A DNA stretch of 64,000 nt from JAPPKS01 sp963667895. GTDB taxonomy: Bacteria; Poribacteria; WGA-4E; PCPOR2b. The stretch lies in NCBI GenBank assembly GCA_965223985.1, contig OZ245030.1:3162001-3226000 (forward strand), given 5' to 3'. A program made the translations under genes and the position numbers. Below are positions 46,437 to 55,378 of the stretch, in pieces; positions within the stretch are counted from its first letter, which is position 1, and each line of letters starts with the position of its first letter. The notes beneath the pieces were generated by a model. That model saw nothing but the letters and a program-made list of their open reading frames with translations, was not told where the DNA came from and searched no databases.

Positions 46437-47333
46437 ATGAAGATGATGAGATCCACCTTTAGCTTGGCGCTTATTCTTTATCTTTGTGTTTTTTTGACGG
46501 GTGCGCCGTTCGTACTGACCGCTACCGCAAAGATGACGCCGATAGACGTGGATGAAGCAACGATGATGTACGAGATTAAAAAGGGCGATACGCTCTGGCA
46601 TCTCGCCAAGAATTATCGAAATGATGCGCTGTTGTGGATGGAATTTAAGAAATATAACATCTTTACTAATCCGGATCTGATTTATCCGAAAGAAATGCTG
46701 CAGGTTAAGAGCGGTTGGGGGTTCCCCGGCGACGAGCCGCCAATGATGGAAGAGGAGGAGACGGCAATGATGGAGGAGATGCCGTCCGAAATGGACCTCC
46801 TCAAGATGAGCATGGATGAGAAATTGGATTCATTGTCAAAGATGGTCATGAAACTCAAGCATAAGGCAGGTGAGTCGGACAAACATCACAAGATGGTTGG
46901 TGATAAGGTCAGTAAAATCAAGGGTATGCTTAAAGCGCATAACAAAGCGCATGACAAAGCGCTTAAAGGACTTAACGGCGCTATGATGTCGCACGCCGAA
47001 GAGACCAAGATGGGGCTGTCTAAGGTGAAGGGCAAAATTAAGGACTTGAACAAGGACCTGAACGCAAGGGCAGACAGGTTGCACGAGCACCAGGAAAAGA
47101 CGATGAAGATGCTCGGTGAGACCACAGAAGCCATGAACAGCGAATTCGCAAAGAATGAAAAGCGAGTCAACGACCTCCAAGCGGGCGTGGATAAAATCGA
47201 CTCGGAACTTCAGCAACGGAGTGGTGAATACAGGGATTCGACTAAGGCAGAGCGGACGTTGGGCGCACTAGCCGTCTTGGTTGGCGGGATAGCAGTGTTT
47301 ACGCTGAATTCGCTCGGTGGGTCATTAGACTAA
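46437..47333 (+). CDS. LysM-domain coiled-coil envelope protein
   Basis: A 298-residue protein. A signal sequence or anchor (LALILYLCVFLTG) is followed by one LysM peptidoglycan-binding domain (residues 45-91: YEIKKGDTLWHLAKNY, then LIYPKEMLQVKSG). A Met/Glu-rich linker (MMEEEETAMMEEMPSEMD) leads into a long Lys-rich coiled coil (about 120-265) with heptad-like HNKAHDKALKGLN and KVKGKIKDLNKDLN segments. The C-terminus has a hydrophobic segment (LGALAVLVGGIAVFTL, about 275-291). The design suggests a rod tethering peptidoglycan to a membrane, perhaps bracing the surface module encoded upstream. A TolA/YbgF-like or spacer role is possible; no enzyme domain is present. A GAGGAG-type site precedes the ATG and a terminator follows. 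Confidence 0.82.
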   Translation: MKMMRSTFSLALILYLCVFLTGAPFVLTATAKMTPIDVDEATMMYEIKKGDTLWHLAKNYRNDALLWMEFKKYNIFTNPDLIYPKEMLQVKSGWGFPGDEPPMMEEEETAMMEEMPSEMDLLKMSMDEKLDSLSKMVMKLKHKAGESDKHHKMVGDKVSKIKGMLKAHNKAHDKALKGLNGAMMSHAEETKMGLSKVKGKIKDLNKDLNARADRLHEHQEKTMKMLGETTEAMNSEFAKNEKRVNDLQAGVDKIDSELQQRSGEYRDSTKAERTLGALAVLVGGIAVFTLNSLGGSLD

Positions 47334-47361
47334 AACGGAACCATTAAACCAGTTATAATAG

Positions 47362-47426
47362 GCAGGGACGGCGCACGAGAAATCCGTTATTGGATTTGTT
47401 CGGGCGCATTGTCCCTGCTTTTTTTT
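47362..47426 (+). terminator. rho-independent terminator after the LysM gene
   Basis: GCAGGGAC (47362-47369) pairs with GTCCCTGC (47411-47418), enclosing a second small hairpin (AAATCC/GGATTT), and is followed by eight T residues. It closes the surface-protein module. Confidence 0.82.
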
Positions 47427-47460
47427 ACCTATTGCGCGGCTCCAAGGTGAGAACGAAGCG

Positions 47461-48051
47461 ATGGATTCAGCAGGGATGCAGCGGACTATTGGCAAGTTTA
47501 TCGAGCTCTACGGCGACCGCACGGGCAAGATGGGCGATGGGATTCACGGGGGGTTCGCGTGGGTGCGCGACGCAAAGTTCGTGTTGCTGGCGTCGCGCGG
47601 TACTGACGTCGGAAATGCGGGGGATTGGCGGCGACTCTCCCGGCTAGTGGGACTTGCCGGTCACCTTCACCGTCCGGTGCTTCTGTGGGATCTACCGCTC
47701 CAGATTGCCGCGTCGAAATTGGAGCCCGATGCGTTGGAGATTAACGAGGCAATCCACAGCGGAAAATTGATGTTGTTAAAGGTGCGATTGCCCATCATTA
47801 GCGTGTTTGAAAGCCGTTTTCCGGTTCTACTCCAATCTGAGTTGGCGTTGGTGGAGGGTGCGGTAATTGTGTCTGACAATCCAGCTATTATTCCATCCAT
47901 GGGGAATCCTCTGTCACCGATCGCGGCTGTAAAGTCAGGGACGCATGACCTTAGCAAAACGATTTTGGCACTTCTTGACAGGGCTTCGCAAATCGCCGCC
48001 GACAATTTTGAACAGCGGCGCATTGAGCGAAGTCGGCAGATTACTATGTAA
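47461..48051 (+). CDS. degenerate AccA-like (carboxyltransferase alpha) protein
   Basis: A 196-residue protein resembling part of the acetyl-CoA carboxylase carboxyltransferase alpha subunit. The segment FIELYGDRTGKMGDGIHGGF matches the AccA FxELHGDRxxxDDxAIxGG region, and the following alternating helices and strands (LSRLVGLAGHLHRPVLLWDLP, KVRLPIISVFESR, SELALVEGAVIVSD, NPAIIPSMG) parallel the crotonase-fold core. The Gly-rich oxyanion segments of AccA (GEGGSGGALA) are replaced by ESRFPVLLQSELA, so carboxyltransferase activity is unlikely. AccA is normally about 320 residues, so the N-terminal part is missing too. It could be a regulatory or scaffold paralog. It lies just before a phospholipid-synthesis gene, consistent with a lipid link but not proving one. 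Confidence 0.68.
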   Translation: MDSAGMQRTIGKFIELYGDRTGKMGDGIHGGFAWVRDAKFVLLASRGTDVGNAGDWRRLSRLVGLAGHLHRPVLLWDLPLQIAASKLEPDALEINEAIHSGKLMLLKVRLPIISVFESRFPVLLQSELALVEGAVIVSDNPAIIPSMGNPLSPIAAVKSGTHDLSKTILALLDRASQIAADNFEQRRIERSRQITM

Positions 48052-48147
48052 ATTGATTGATTTCCGGGGTCGTTTCTGTTACTCTAGTTGGCGAACTTCG
48101 AGCGACGTATACGAAATTGTAAAGGCGATGATGGTGGAATACCTCTC

Positions 48148-48783
48148 ATGCTAGAACGTAAGTTCCGAGGAAAGTTCAGCGCGTTTCTTGCGCTCGTTGC
48201 GCGGAAGTTGGTTTCGATCGGCGTTACGGCGAATATGATGACCTTGATTGGGTTTTGCGTTAATGTGGTTGCGGCAGTGTTTCTGGCGACTGGACGGTTG
48301 GTGCTGGCTGGGGTGCTTATCCTGTTGGGCGGTATATTCGATATGATGGATGGCGCTGTGGCCCGCGTGGCGCCGAAGTCTAACGCGTCGGGCGCGTTGC
48401 TGGATTCGGTCATCGACCGCTACTCAGAGGGCGCGGTCTTTTTAGGGGCACTCATCTATTTTTATACCCACAGCAATTTATTTGGGGTTATCCTCGTCTT
48501 CGCCGCGATGATAGGTTCCATCCTCGTGAGTTACGTCCGCGCCCGTGCGGAAGGGCTGCGAATCGAATGCAAGGTCGGATTCATGCAGCGACCTGAGCGG
48601 ATTGCGCTCTTGGCGTTCGGTACGCTATTGCAGGGTGTGCTCAGCGTACATTTCGCCGTTGTCCAGTCTACCGCGTTGGTTCTCACCGGTGTTATTGCAA
48701 TTCTCGCCATTACCTCCCACATCACCGCCGTCCATCGGCTCGTTTTCTCTCTTTACGAATTGAGTAATCGTTCGCGCTTGTAG
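48148..48783 (+). CDS. CDP-alcohol phosphatidyltransferase, phosphatidylinositol-phosphate synthase-like
   Basis: A 211-residue integral membrane enzyme that transfers a phosphatidyl group from CDP-diacylglycerol to an alcohol. The full signature D65-x2-D68-G-x2-A-R73-x8-G82-x3-D86-x3-D90 is present (DMMDGAVAR...GALLDSVID), so the two-metal site is complete. About six membrane segments follow the family pattern. The N-terminus MLERKFRGKFSAFLALVARK and the RAEGLRIECKVGFMQRPERI segment resemble the inositol-phosphate-type synthases rather than PgsA or PssA, so the product may be a phosphatidylinositol-phosphate-like lipid; this is tentative. ATG 48148 is chosen because upstream residues are non-homologous. 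It follows the AccA-like gene by 96 bp on the same strand. Confidence 0.88.
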   Translation: MLERKFRGKFSAFLALVARKLVSIGVTANMMTLIGFCVNVVAAVFLATGRLVLAGVLILLGGIFDMMDGAVARVAPKSNASGALLDSVIDRYSEGAVFLGALIYFYTHSNLFGVILVFAAMIGSILVSYVRARAEGLRIECKVGFMQRPERIALLAFGTLLQGVLSVHFAVVQSTALVLTGVIAILAITSHITAVHRLVFSLYELSNRSRL

Positions 48784-50631
48784 GTTTGGGCTGAGGGATG
48801 AATCCAGGGACTATCGCCTAACATCCCTATCGAGGTCGCTATCGTGCTCCCTTGATCTATTCGCTACTTTGATCCCTACCCAACCTACAAGTACTATGCA
48901 CGCATCCCGGGCGGCGGACCGAACAATCAGCGGTTGAATGTTTTTGAGATGTCCCGGGAGCCAATCGGCGAACATCAACAACAGAGCGATTGAAACATGA
49001 AAAGGCAAGTTTAGGATTTGGAACCGTGCAATGGTGTCAGAATTTGTTGGGAATGCGGGAGGTTTCAAAAACTACAAAAGCTACCCAACCTACAGTAACT
49101 TTATGAATTGAGAAATCGTTCACGCTTGGACATTGGGTGAAGCGGAGAAAGGAGGGACTATCGCCTTCGTTATTCACTCAGTTGATCCCTACCCAACCTA
49201 CAAATACAAGAGGAGTGACGGTGAAGAAGATAGGTCGAGTTATTGTAGGTTGGGTAGAGCGGATTTGATGTAATACAGGAAGTGTTTTGGAGCGGTCAGT
49301 GTGTTGACTTTGTTTGGTAAATGTTATGATGCAGCGAAACCCAACGTTTTTGAAAGGTCCGGACAGCCAACCGGCTCTAATGAACCCCACCAGCGTGGAA
49401 AACAAGAACAAAAGCCAATAACAGCGGTTTATTGCGATTGGTATGTATTTGGATTGCGGGAGTGTTTTGTAGTTTTCGTTGAGGGATGAATCCAGGGACT
49501 ATCGCCTAACATCGGTATGCAGAACTACAAAGACTATCGCAGTCGCTATTCGCTCCCTTGATCGCTCAGTTGTTCGTTGGCTTAACCCAACCTACACGAA
49601 CTTTATGAATTGAGAAATCGTTAGCGCTTGTAGGTTTGGGTTGATGGATGAATCCAGGGACTATCGCCTTCGCTCATTGCTCAGTTGATCGCTCTACCCA
49701 ACCTACAAGTACTATGCACGCATCCCGGACGGCGGACCGAACAATCAGCGGTTGAATGTTTTTGAGATGTCCCGGGAGCCAATCGGCGAACATCAACAAC
49801 AGAGCGATTGAAACATGAAAAGGCAAGTTTAGGATTTGGAACCGTGCAATGGTGTCAGAATTTGTTGGGAATGCGGGAGGTTTCAAAAACGTTGGGTTTC
49901 GCTCCGTGAACATTGCCAAGGTCATCGCTCGGAAATTAGGACGGTGTATGGGGACAGGAACGGTTTTGGAATTATCCGCTCTACCCAACCTACAAATACA
50001 AGAGGAGTGACGGTGAAGAAGATTGGTGGAGTTATTGTAGGTTGGGTAGAGCGGATTTGATGTAACACAGGAAGTGTTTTGAAGCGGTCAGTGTGTTGAA
50101 TTTGTTTGGTAAATGTTATGATGCAGCGAAACCCAACGTTTTTGAAAGGTCCGGACAGCCAACCGGCTCTAATGAACCCCACCAGCGTGGAAAACAAGAA
50201 CAAAAGCCAATAAAAGCGGTTTATTGCGATTGGTATGTATTTGGATTGCGGGAGGTTGCAAAAGCGTTGGGTTTCGCTCCGCGAACATTGCCAAGGTCAT
50301 CGCTCGGAAATTAGGACGGTGTAAGGGGGCAGGAACGGTTTTGGAATTATCCGCTCTACCCAACCTACAAAAGCTACCCAACCTACAGTAACTTTATGAA
50401 TTGAGTAATTGTTCACGCTTGGACATTGGGTGAAGCGGAGAAAGCAGGGACTATCGCCTAACATCGGTATGCAGAATTACAAAGACTATCGCAGTCGCTA
50501 TTCGCTCCCTTGATCCCTCGCTATTCGCTCAGTTGATCGCTACACAAACTACAAGAACTGCTTAACCCAACCTACAAAAGCTATAAAAGCTAAGTTGATT
50601 TTAACCCAAACTATGCAGCGGGGCATTTTTT
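48784..50631. repeat. repeat-dense 1.85-kb gap with foldback subfamily B
   Basis: No gene is supported. The gap contains truncated and complete copies of a diverged foldback subfamily: a truncated left arm at about 49020-49072, a solo right arm at 49241-49370, the complete element at 49873-50155, and a solo left arm at about 50248-50370. Between them lie several ACTATCGCC...TTGATC companion repeats (48826, 49157, 49497, 49529, 49658, 50450) and CTACCCAACCTAC/GTAGGTTTGGG words. Two copies of a roughly 130-bp block (49022-49070 and 49826-49890 with their 5' flanks) are nearly identical, showing segmental duplication. Confidence 0.8.
49873..50155. mobile_element. foldback element, subfamily B complete copy (283 bp)
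   Basis: The left arm (GCGGGAGGTTTC, then AAAAACGTTGGGTTTCGCT and TCCGCTCTACCCAACCTAC) and the right arm (GTAGGTTGGGTAGAGCGGA, then GCGAAACCCAACGTTTTTG and GGTCCGGA) share the ends and tip of the 25-28 kb family, but the internal sequence differs (for example AACATTGCCAAGGTCATCG). Confidence 0.78.
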
Positions 50632-52566
50632 GTGAGTAAGTTTACGCCGACGACAAACAGGAAGCCCAGCGGGATTTCGATACGAACCTTGGCGTTCGGC
50701 ATGTTCTTTGCTCTGGTTAATGCCTATTGGGTATCGACAAACGATTTGCTGATCGGCTTAGTACACAATTACATGTCGCTGTTCAGCAACGCGGTTTTCA
50801 CGCTGTTCCTGCTAGTTTTACTGAATTTTCTTCTCAAGAAGTACGTTCCGACACTTGCGTTCACCGCCTCCGACCTATTGGTCATTTATGTGATGACCGT
50901 GATGGTTACGACCTTTTCGGGGAATCGAATGAATCGATTTGTCGGACTGCTCTCCCATCCCTATTGGTTTGCCACTCCCGAAAATGACTGGCGGAATCTG
51001 TTCTGGCGGTATATCCCGGCGTGGTTTACGGTCAACGACGAGAACGCACTGAGCGCCCTCTATCACGGCGAGACGACGTTTTTCAGCGGTGCGAATTTTT
51101 TGCCTTGGCTGCGCCCGATACTCTGCTGGTCGGCGTTTCTGTTTGTGCTGTACGTCGTCCTGCTTTGCATCAATACGGTGATACGTAAGCAATTCACGGA
51201 GCATGAGAGACTGACCTACCCGATTACTTGGCTACCGCTGGAGATGGCGAAGGATATAACGGTTTTCTTGACGAATAGGCTGATGTGGGTCGGTTTTGGG
51301 ATTGCTGCGGCGATAGGTCTTCTGAACGGTTTGAGCGTTTTATATCCGTCCATACCGGATATTCCGGTAGGGTGGACGTCGATTAACTTCCGAGACAAAC
51401 CGTGGAGCTATATGGGCGGGACCCGGATTTCGTTCCAGCCGTTTGTGATTGGGCTCTCGTATTTCATGCCGCTAGACCTTGCGTTTTCGGCGTGGTTCTT
51501 CTATTTCTTGAAGAAATTCACGCAATTGACGCTGGGAGCGACGATGGGCTGGCGTAACCTTTACTTCCCCGAACAGGCTCAAGGCGCATGGAGCGGCTTG
51601 GGAATCCTTGCGCTCTGGGTCGGACGCAGACATCTGAAACGGGTCTTCACACAGGTATTCACGGGTAAGCGGGTAATTGATGACTCGAAAGAACCGATGT
51701 CGTATCGGACCGCGATTATTGGGATTGCCGCGGGTCTGATTTTTCTCCTTTTTTTCGCTCATAAAGCCGGGCTTTCGCTGTGGATTATTTTGGTGTTTTT
51801 TGTCATCTATGTTTGCAGCGCCATCGGTGTGAACAAGATTAGGGCGGGGCTTGGCGTTGCGGTGCATGAGTTGCTTTGGGTCGACCCCGGCGAGACGATG
51901 GTTACTTCAATGGGAACCCGGATGTTTGGCGCGCGAAACTTGACCGTACTTTCGTTCCTGTTTGTGCTGAATCGCGATCAGCCCGGTCATCCGATGCCGA
52001 ACCAGCTGGAAGCTTTTCGGATAGGGGAGCAGGCGAATATTCACGCGAGAAAATTGGCTTGGGCGATGGTTCTGACGTTCGCCATCGGTATACCGGTGAC
52101 CTTTGTGATATTCTTCAACCATCTGTATCAACAAGGGGCTGAAAATTCGGGGACGATTTTCATGCCAATCGGACGGGAAGGGTTTTCGGGGCGGCTGCAG
52201 ATATGGCTAACGAATCCGACGGGGCGTGATTATACGGCGATGGGATTCATGGGGTTTGGTTTCGCCATGACTGGGTTTCTGTTAGTCATGAAGATGCGGT
52301 TTCTGTGGTGGCCGTTTCACCCCGTCGGTTATGTGCTGGGCTCGAGTCCAGCGGAGATGATATATATTTGGGTGCCGGTGCTCATTAGTTGGTGTCTAAA
52401 GTTCGGCATCCTGCGGTATGGCGGATTGCGGGCATACCGTACCGCGTTGCCGTTTTTTGTGGGGTTGATATTGGGTGATTATACGTTGGGATGCCTTTGG
52501 AGCATTATTGGGGCGGTGTTCAGGGTTCCGGTGTATAATATGGGTTGGCACCCTGTGACGTCTTGA
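50632..52566 (+). CDS. polytopic membrane protein, three-member paralog family (copy 2)
   Basis: A 644-residue paralog of the proteins at 11768 and 53345, with the same series of hydrophobic segments and the motifs HNYMSLFSNAVFTLF, FATPENDWRNLFWRYIP, RKQFTEHERLTYPITWLPLE, FQPFVIGLSYFMPLDLAFSA, LALWVGRRHLKRVF, HPMPNQLEAFRIGEQ and MKMRFLWWPFHPVGYVLG. It begins at a GTG without a strong ribosome site. Compared with the other two, its membrane-distal loop near residues 495-530 (QGAENSGTIFMPIGREG) differs from the HHGAGNS...GxGxD version they share, so copies 1 and 3 are closer in that loop. It is separated from copy 3 by a minisatellite. Function unknown; the invariant His/Glu/Arg motifs are the likely functional core. 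Confidence 0.8.
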   Translation: MSKFTPTTNRKPSGISIRTLAFGMFFALVNAYWVSTNDLLIGLVHNYMSLFSNAVFTLFLLVLLNFLLKKYVPTLAFTASDLLVIYVMTVMVTTFSGNRMNRFVGLLSHPYWFATPENDWRNLFWRYIPAWFTVNDENALSALYHGETTFFSGANFLPWLRPILCWSAFLFVLYVVLLCINTVIRKQFTEHERLTYPITWLPLEMAKDITVFLTNRLMWVGFGIAAAIGLLNGLSVLYPSIPDIPVGWTSINFRDKPWSYMGGTRISFQPFVIGLSYFMPLDLAFSAWFFYFLKKFTQLTLGATMGWRNLYFPEQAQGAWSGLGILALWVGRRHLKRVFTQVFTGKRVIDDSKEPMSYRTAIIGIAAGLIFLLFFAHKAGLSLWIILVFFVIYVCSAIGVNKIRAGLGVAVHELLWVDPGETMVTSMGTRMFGARNLTVLSFLFVLNRDQPGHPMPNQLEAFRIGEQANIHARKLAWAMVLTFAIGIPVTFVIFFNHLYQQGAENSGTIFMPIGREGFSGRLQIWLTNPTGRDYTAMGFMGFGFAMTGFLLVMKMRFLWWPFHPVGYVLGSSPAEMIYIWVPVLISWCLKFGILRYGGLRAYRTALPFFVGLILGDYTLGCLWSIIGAVFRVPVYNMGWHPVTS

Positions 52567-53344
52567 CCGTTTTTGTATGTTGGGTTGGGATCGAGCCATC
52601 GAAACGAGAAAAGGCAATGATATCGTTTAGAATGTGGAACGGAGTGTTGAGTTTGGTATGTATTTGGTTTGACAGAGAAAACTATCGCCTAACATCGGTA
52701 TGAAGAACCACGAAGACTATCGCCTAACATCGGTGTGAATAACTACAAAGACTATCGCCTAACATCGGTATGAGGAACTACAAAGACTATCGCCTCACAT
52801 CGGTATGAGGAACTACGAAGACTATCGCCTCACATCGGTGTGAAGAACTACAAAGACTATCGCCTAACATCGGTGTGAGGAACTACAAAGACTATCGCCT
52901 AACATCGGTGTGAAGAACTACAAAGACTATCGCCTAACATCGGTATGAAGAACTACGAAGACTATCGCCTAACATCGGTATGAGGAACTACAAAGACTAT
53001 CGCCTCACATCGGTATGAGGAACTACGAAGACTATCGCCTCACATCGGTGTGAAGAACTACAAAGACTATCGCCTAACATCGGTGTGAGGAACTACAAAG
53101 ACTATCGCCTAACATCGGTGTGAAGAACTACAAAGACTATCGCCTCACATCGGTATGAAGAACTACGAAGACTATCGCCTAACATCGGTGTGAAGAACTA
53201 CGAAGACTATCGCCTAACATCGGTGTGAGGAACTACAAAGACTATCGCCTTCGCTATTCGCTCAGTTGATCGCTCAGTTGATCCTAACCCAACCTACAAG
53301 ACCGTGATCTCAACCCAACCTACAAAGACTGCTAGGGATTACCT
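52567..53344. repeat. 35-bp minisatellite, about 16 copies
   Basis: From about 52681 to 53250 a 35-bp unit (AACTACAAAGACTATCGCCT, then AACATCGGTGTGAGG) is repeated head to tail without spacers, about 16.5 times. Four positions vary (A/G in CTACRAAG, A/C in CCTMACAT, A/G in GGTRTG, A/G in TGARG). The pattern of variants in units 3-8 recurs in units 9-14 with few changes, so a 210-bp block of six units was duplicated. Flanks contain a companion ACTATCGCC...GTTGATC repeat (53232-53282) and CTACAAG/CAACCCAACCTAC words. The array is non-coding, and its monomer is the companion repeat seen singly at 49497 and 50450. Confidence 0.92.
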
Positions 53345-55267
53345 GTGAATCAATCCACCTCCATCGAAAACGGCAAGTCAAGTGGGATTCCTCTCAGAAC
53401 CTTGGTCATTGGACTCATTGTGGTCTTCGTAAATGCCTATTGGGTTTCCGTCAATGAGTTTATAATCGGCCCAATTCACAACTATGTCTCACTGTTCAGT
53501 AATGCCGTTTTCACCCTGTTTGTGCTGGTTCTGCTCAATCTCCTTTTGGAGAAACTACTACCGAAATTGGCGTTGAAGACCGCCGACCTTTTGGTCATCT
53601 ACGCTATGGTCGTCATGGTGACGACGGTGGCTGGATACCCAATGAACAGACTGGTCGGAACGCTCGCTCACCCATTCTGGTTCGCCACGGCGGAAAATGA
53701 CTGGCGGAATTTATTTTGGCGGCATATCCCCGAATGGTTTACAATTAGGGACCAAAACGCCCTGAGTAAATTTTATGTCGGCGAGTCTTCCTTTTTCATC
53801 CCACAGCACATGACGATTTGGCTTCGCCCTATGCTCTATTGGTCCGCCTTTATGTTCGTCATCTACTTCGTGCTCATTTGCATCAGCACGATTGTCAGAA
53901 AGCAATTCACGGAACATGAGCGTCTCACGTATCCGATCACCTGGCTACCGCTGGAGTTGGGGCGAGCTCCATTGTCATTTTTAAAGAATAAGTTAATGTG
54001 GACAGGCTTTGGCATTGCGGGTGGCATTAGTCTTCTGAATGGCTTGCACATCTTGTATCCTTCTGTCCCTGAAGTCCCTGTGGGATGGCAGAACATCATC
54101 CCCCAGGAGAAACCGTGGAGTTATATCGGTTGGACGCCCATATCCTTCCAGCCCTTCGTCATCGGGCTTTCCTATTTTATGCCGCTGGATTTGGCGTTTT
54201 CCGCGTTGTTCTTCTTCTTCTTTAAACAAATGACGCGAATGTTAGTGGGAGTGATTGGCTGGCGCACCCTTTACTTCCATGAACAAGCACAGGGCGCATG
54301 GGTAGGATTGGGAATCTTTGCTCTGTGGGTTGGGCGGAAACACTTCAAGCGGGTATTTATGCAGGCTATCACAGGAAAAGGCGGGCTAGATGAGTCAAAA
54401 GAGCCCCTACGGTATCGAACTGCTGTCTTGGGCATCATCGCGGGTCTGCTATTTTTGCTCTGGTTTGCATCAAAAGCCGGTTTTTCTTTTTGGGTGATGC
54501 CCCTGTTTTTGGCACTATACTGGTGCGGCGCCGTTGGTGTGACCAAGGTCAGAGCTAGCCTTGGCGTGGCTGTGCATAACGTGCTATGGGTGGATCCAGG
54601 ACGGATAATGGTGTCTTCTGTTGGGACGCGTGTCTTTGGGCCACAGAACTTAACGGCTCTCACCTTCCTATTTTGGTTAAATCGAGAACATAACGCCCAT
54701 CCCATGCCCAATCAACTGGAAGCCTTTCGTATCGGTGAACAAGCGAATATTAATAATCGAAAGCTCGCACGGGCGATGATTATGACCTTTGCAATCACCA
54801 TACCAGCGACCTTTCTGCTATACCTCATCCTTTCGTATCACCATGGGGCTGGCAACTCAATCTCGCACTTCGTGGGGGTAGGGCGGGATTGTTTTACCCG
54901 GCGGCTCCAACCGTGGTTAAATTTTCCGACGGGCCCTAATTACGGCACGGTAAGCGCGATGGGAATGGGTTTTGGTATCATAGGCTTTCTATGGGTCATG
55001 AAGATGCGGTTTCTCTGGTGGCCATTTCATCCCATCGGTTATGTACTCGGGGTGAGCCCAGCTGAAATGGCATATCATTGGTGTCCTGTTTTTATCAGTT
55101 GGTCCGTGAAATTAACCATCCTTCGGTACGGGGGCTTGCAAGCGTACCGCAGAGCTCTGCCGTTTTTTGCAGGCTTGATATTGGGAGACTACACCCTGGG
55201 TTGTATTTGGTCCATCATCAGCCCGGTGTTTAACGTCGTAACATATACCATGGCATGGCATCGCTGA
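53345..55267 (+). CDS. polytopic membrane protein, three-member paralog family (copy 3)
   Basis: A 640-residue paralog beginning at a GTG. It keeps all family landmarks: HNYVSLFSNAVFTLF, FATAENDWRNLFWRHIP, RKQFTEHERLTYPITWLPLE, FQPFVIGLSYFMPLDLAFSA, LALWVGRKHFKRVF, HPMPNQLEAFRIGEQ, YHHGAGNSISHFVGVGRDCF and MKMRFLWWPFHPIGYVLG. The C-terminal segment (GLILGDYTLGCIWSIISPVFNVVTY in pieces GLILGDYTLGC and FNVVTYTMAWH) matches copies 1 and 2. It is followed 111 bp later by the type-3-copper protein gene, with a fresh ribosome site, so co-transcription is possible. The function is unknown. Confidence 0.8.
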   Translation: MNQSTSIENGKSSGIPLRTLVIGLIVVFVNAYWVSVNEFIIGPIHNYVSLFSNAVFTLFVLVLLNLLLEKLLPKLALKTADLLVIYAMVVMVTTVAGYPMNRLVGTLAHPFWFATAENDWRNLFWRHIPEWFTIRDQNALSKFYVGESSFFIPQHMTIWLRPMLYWSAFMFVIYFVLICISTIVRKQFTEHERLTYPITWLPLELGRAPLSFLKNKLMWTGFGIAGGISLLNGLHILYPSVPEVPVGWQNIIPQEKPWSYIGWTPISFQPFVIGLSYFMPLDLAFSALFFFFFKQMTRMLVGVIGWRTLYFHEQAQGAWVGLGIFALWVGRKHFKRVFMQAITGKGGLDESKEPLRYRTAVLGIIAGLLFLLWFASKAGFSFWVMPLFLALYWCGAVGVTKVRASLGVAVHNVLWVDPGRIMVSSVGTRVFGPQNLTALTFLFWLNREHNAHPMPNQLEAFRIGEQANINNRKLARAMIMTFAITIPATFLLYLILSYHHGAGNSISHFVGVGRDCFTRRLQPWLNFPTGPNYGTVSAMGMGFGIIGFLWVMKMRFLWWPFHPIGYVLGVSPAEMAYHWCPVFISWSVKLTILRYGGLQAYRRALPFFAGLILGDYTLGCIWSIISPVFNVVTYTMAWHR

Positions 55268-55378
55268 GCGCCCATTAGAAAACACGGGCAGCCGAGGTTG
55301 ACCGATTTTAACAATATCCTATCCGAATAGAGCGAGCAAGAATCGCTCTGTGTGCTAACCTGAAAAGGAGAAAAGAAT

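Noticed and set aside
47354..47426. Small RNA gene with its own TATAAT box ending at the terminator
   Set aside because: The hairpin's left arm would start before the transcription start, and no -35 is present; the structure is better explained as the terminator of the LysM gene.
52681..53250. CRISPR array (about 16 direct repeats of 35 bp)
   Set aside because: The units are contiguous, with no unique spacers, no palindromic repeat ends and no cas genes nearby. It is a minisatellite.
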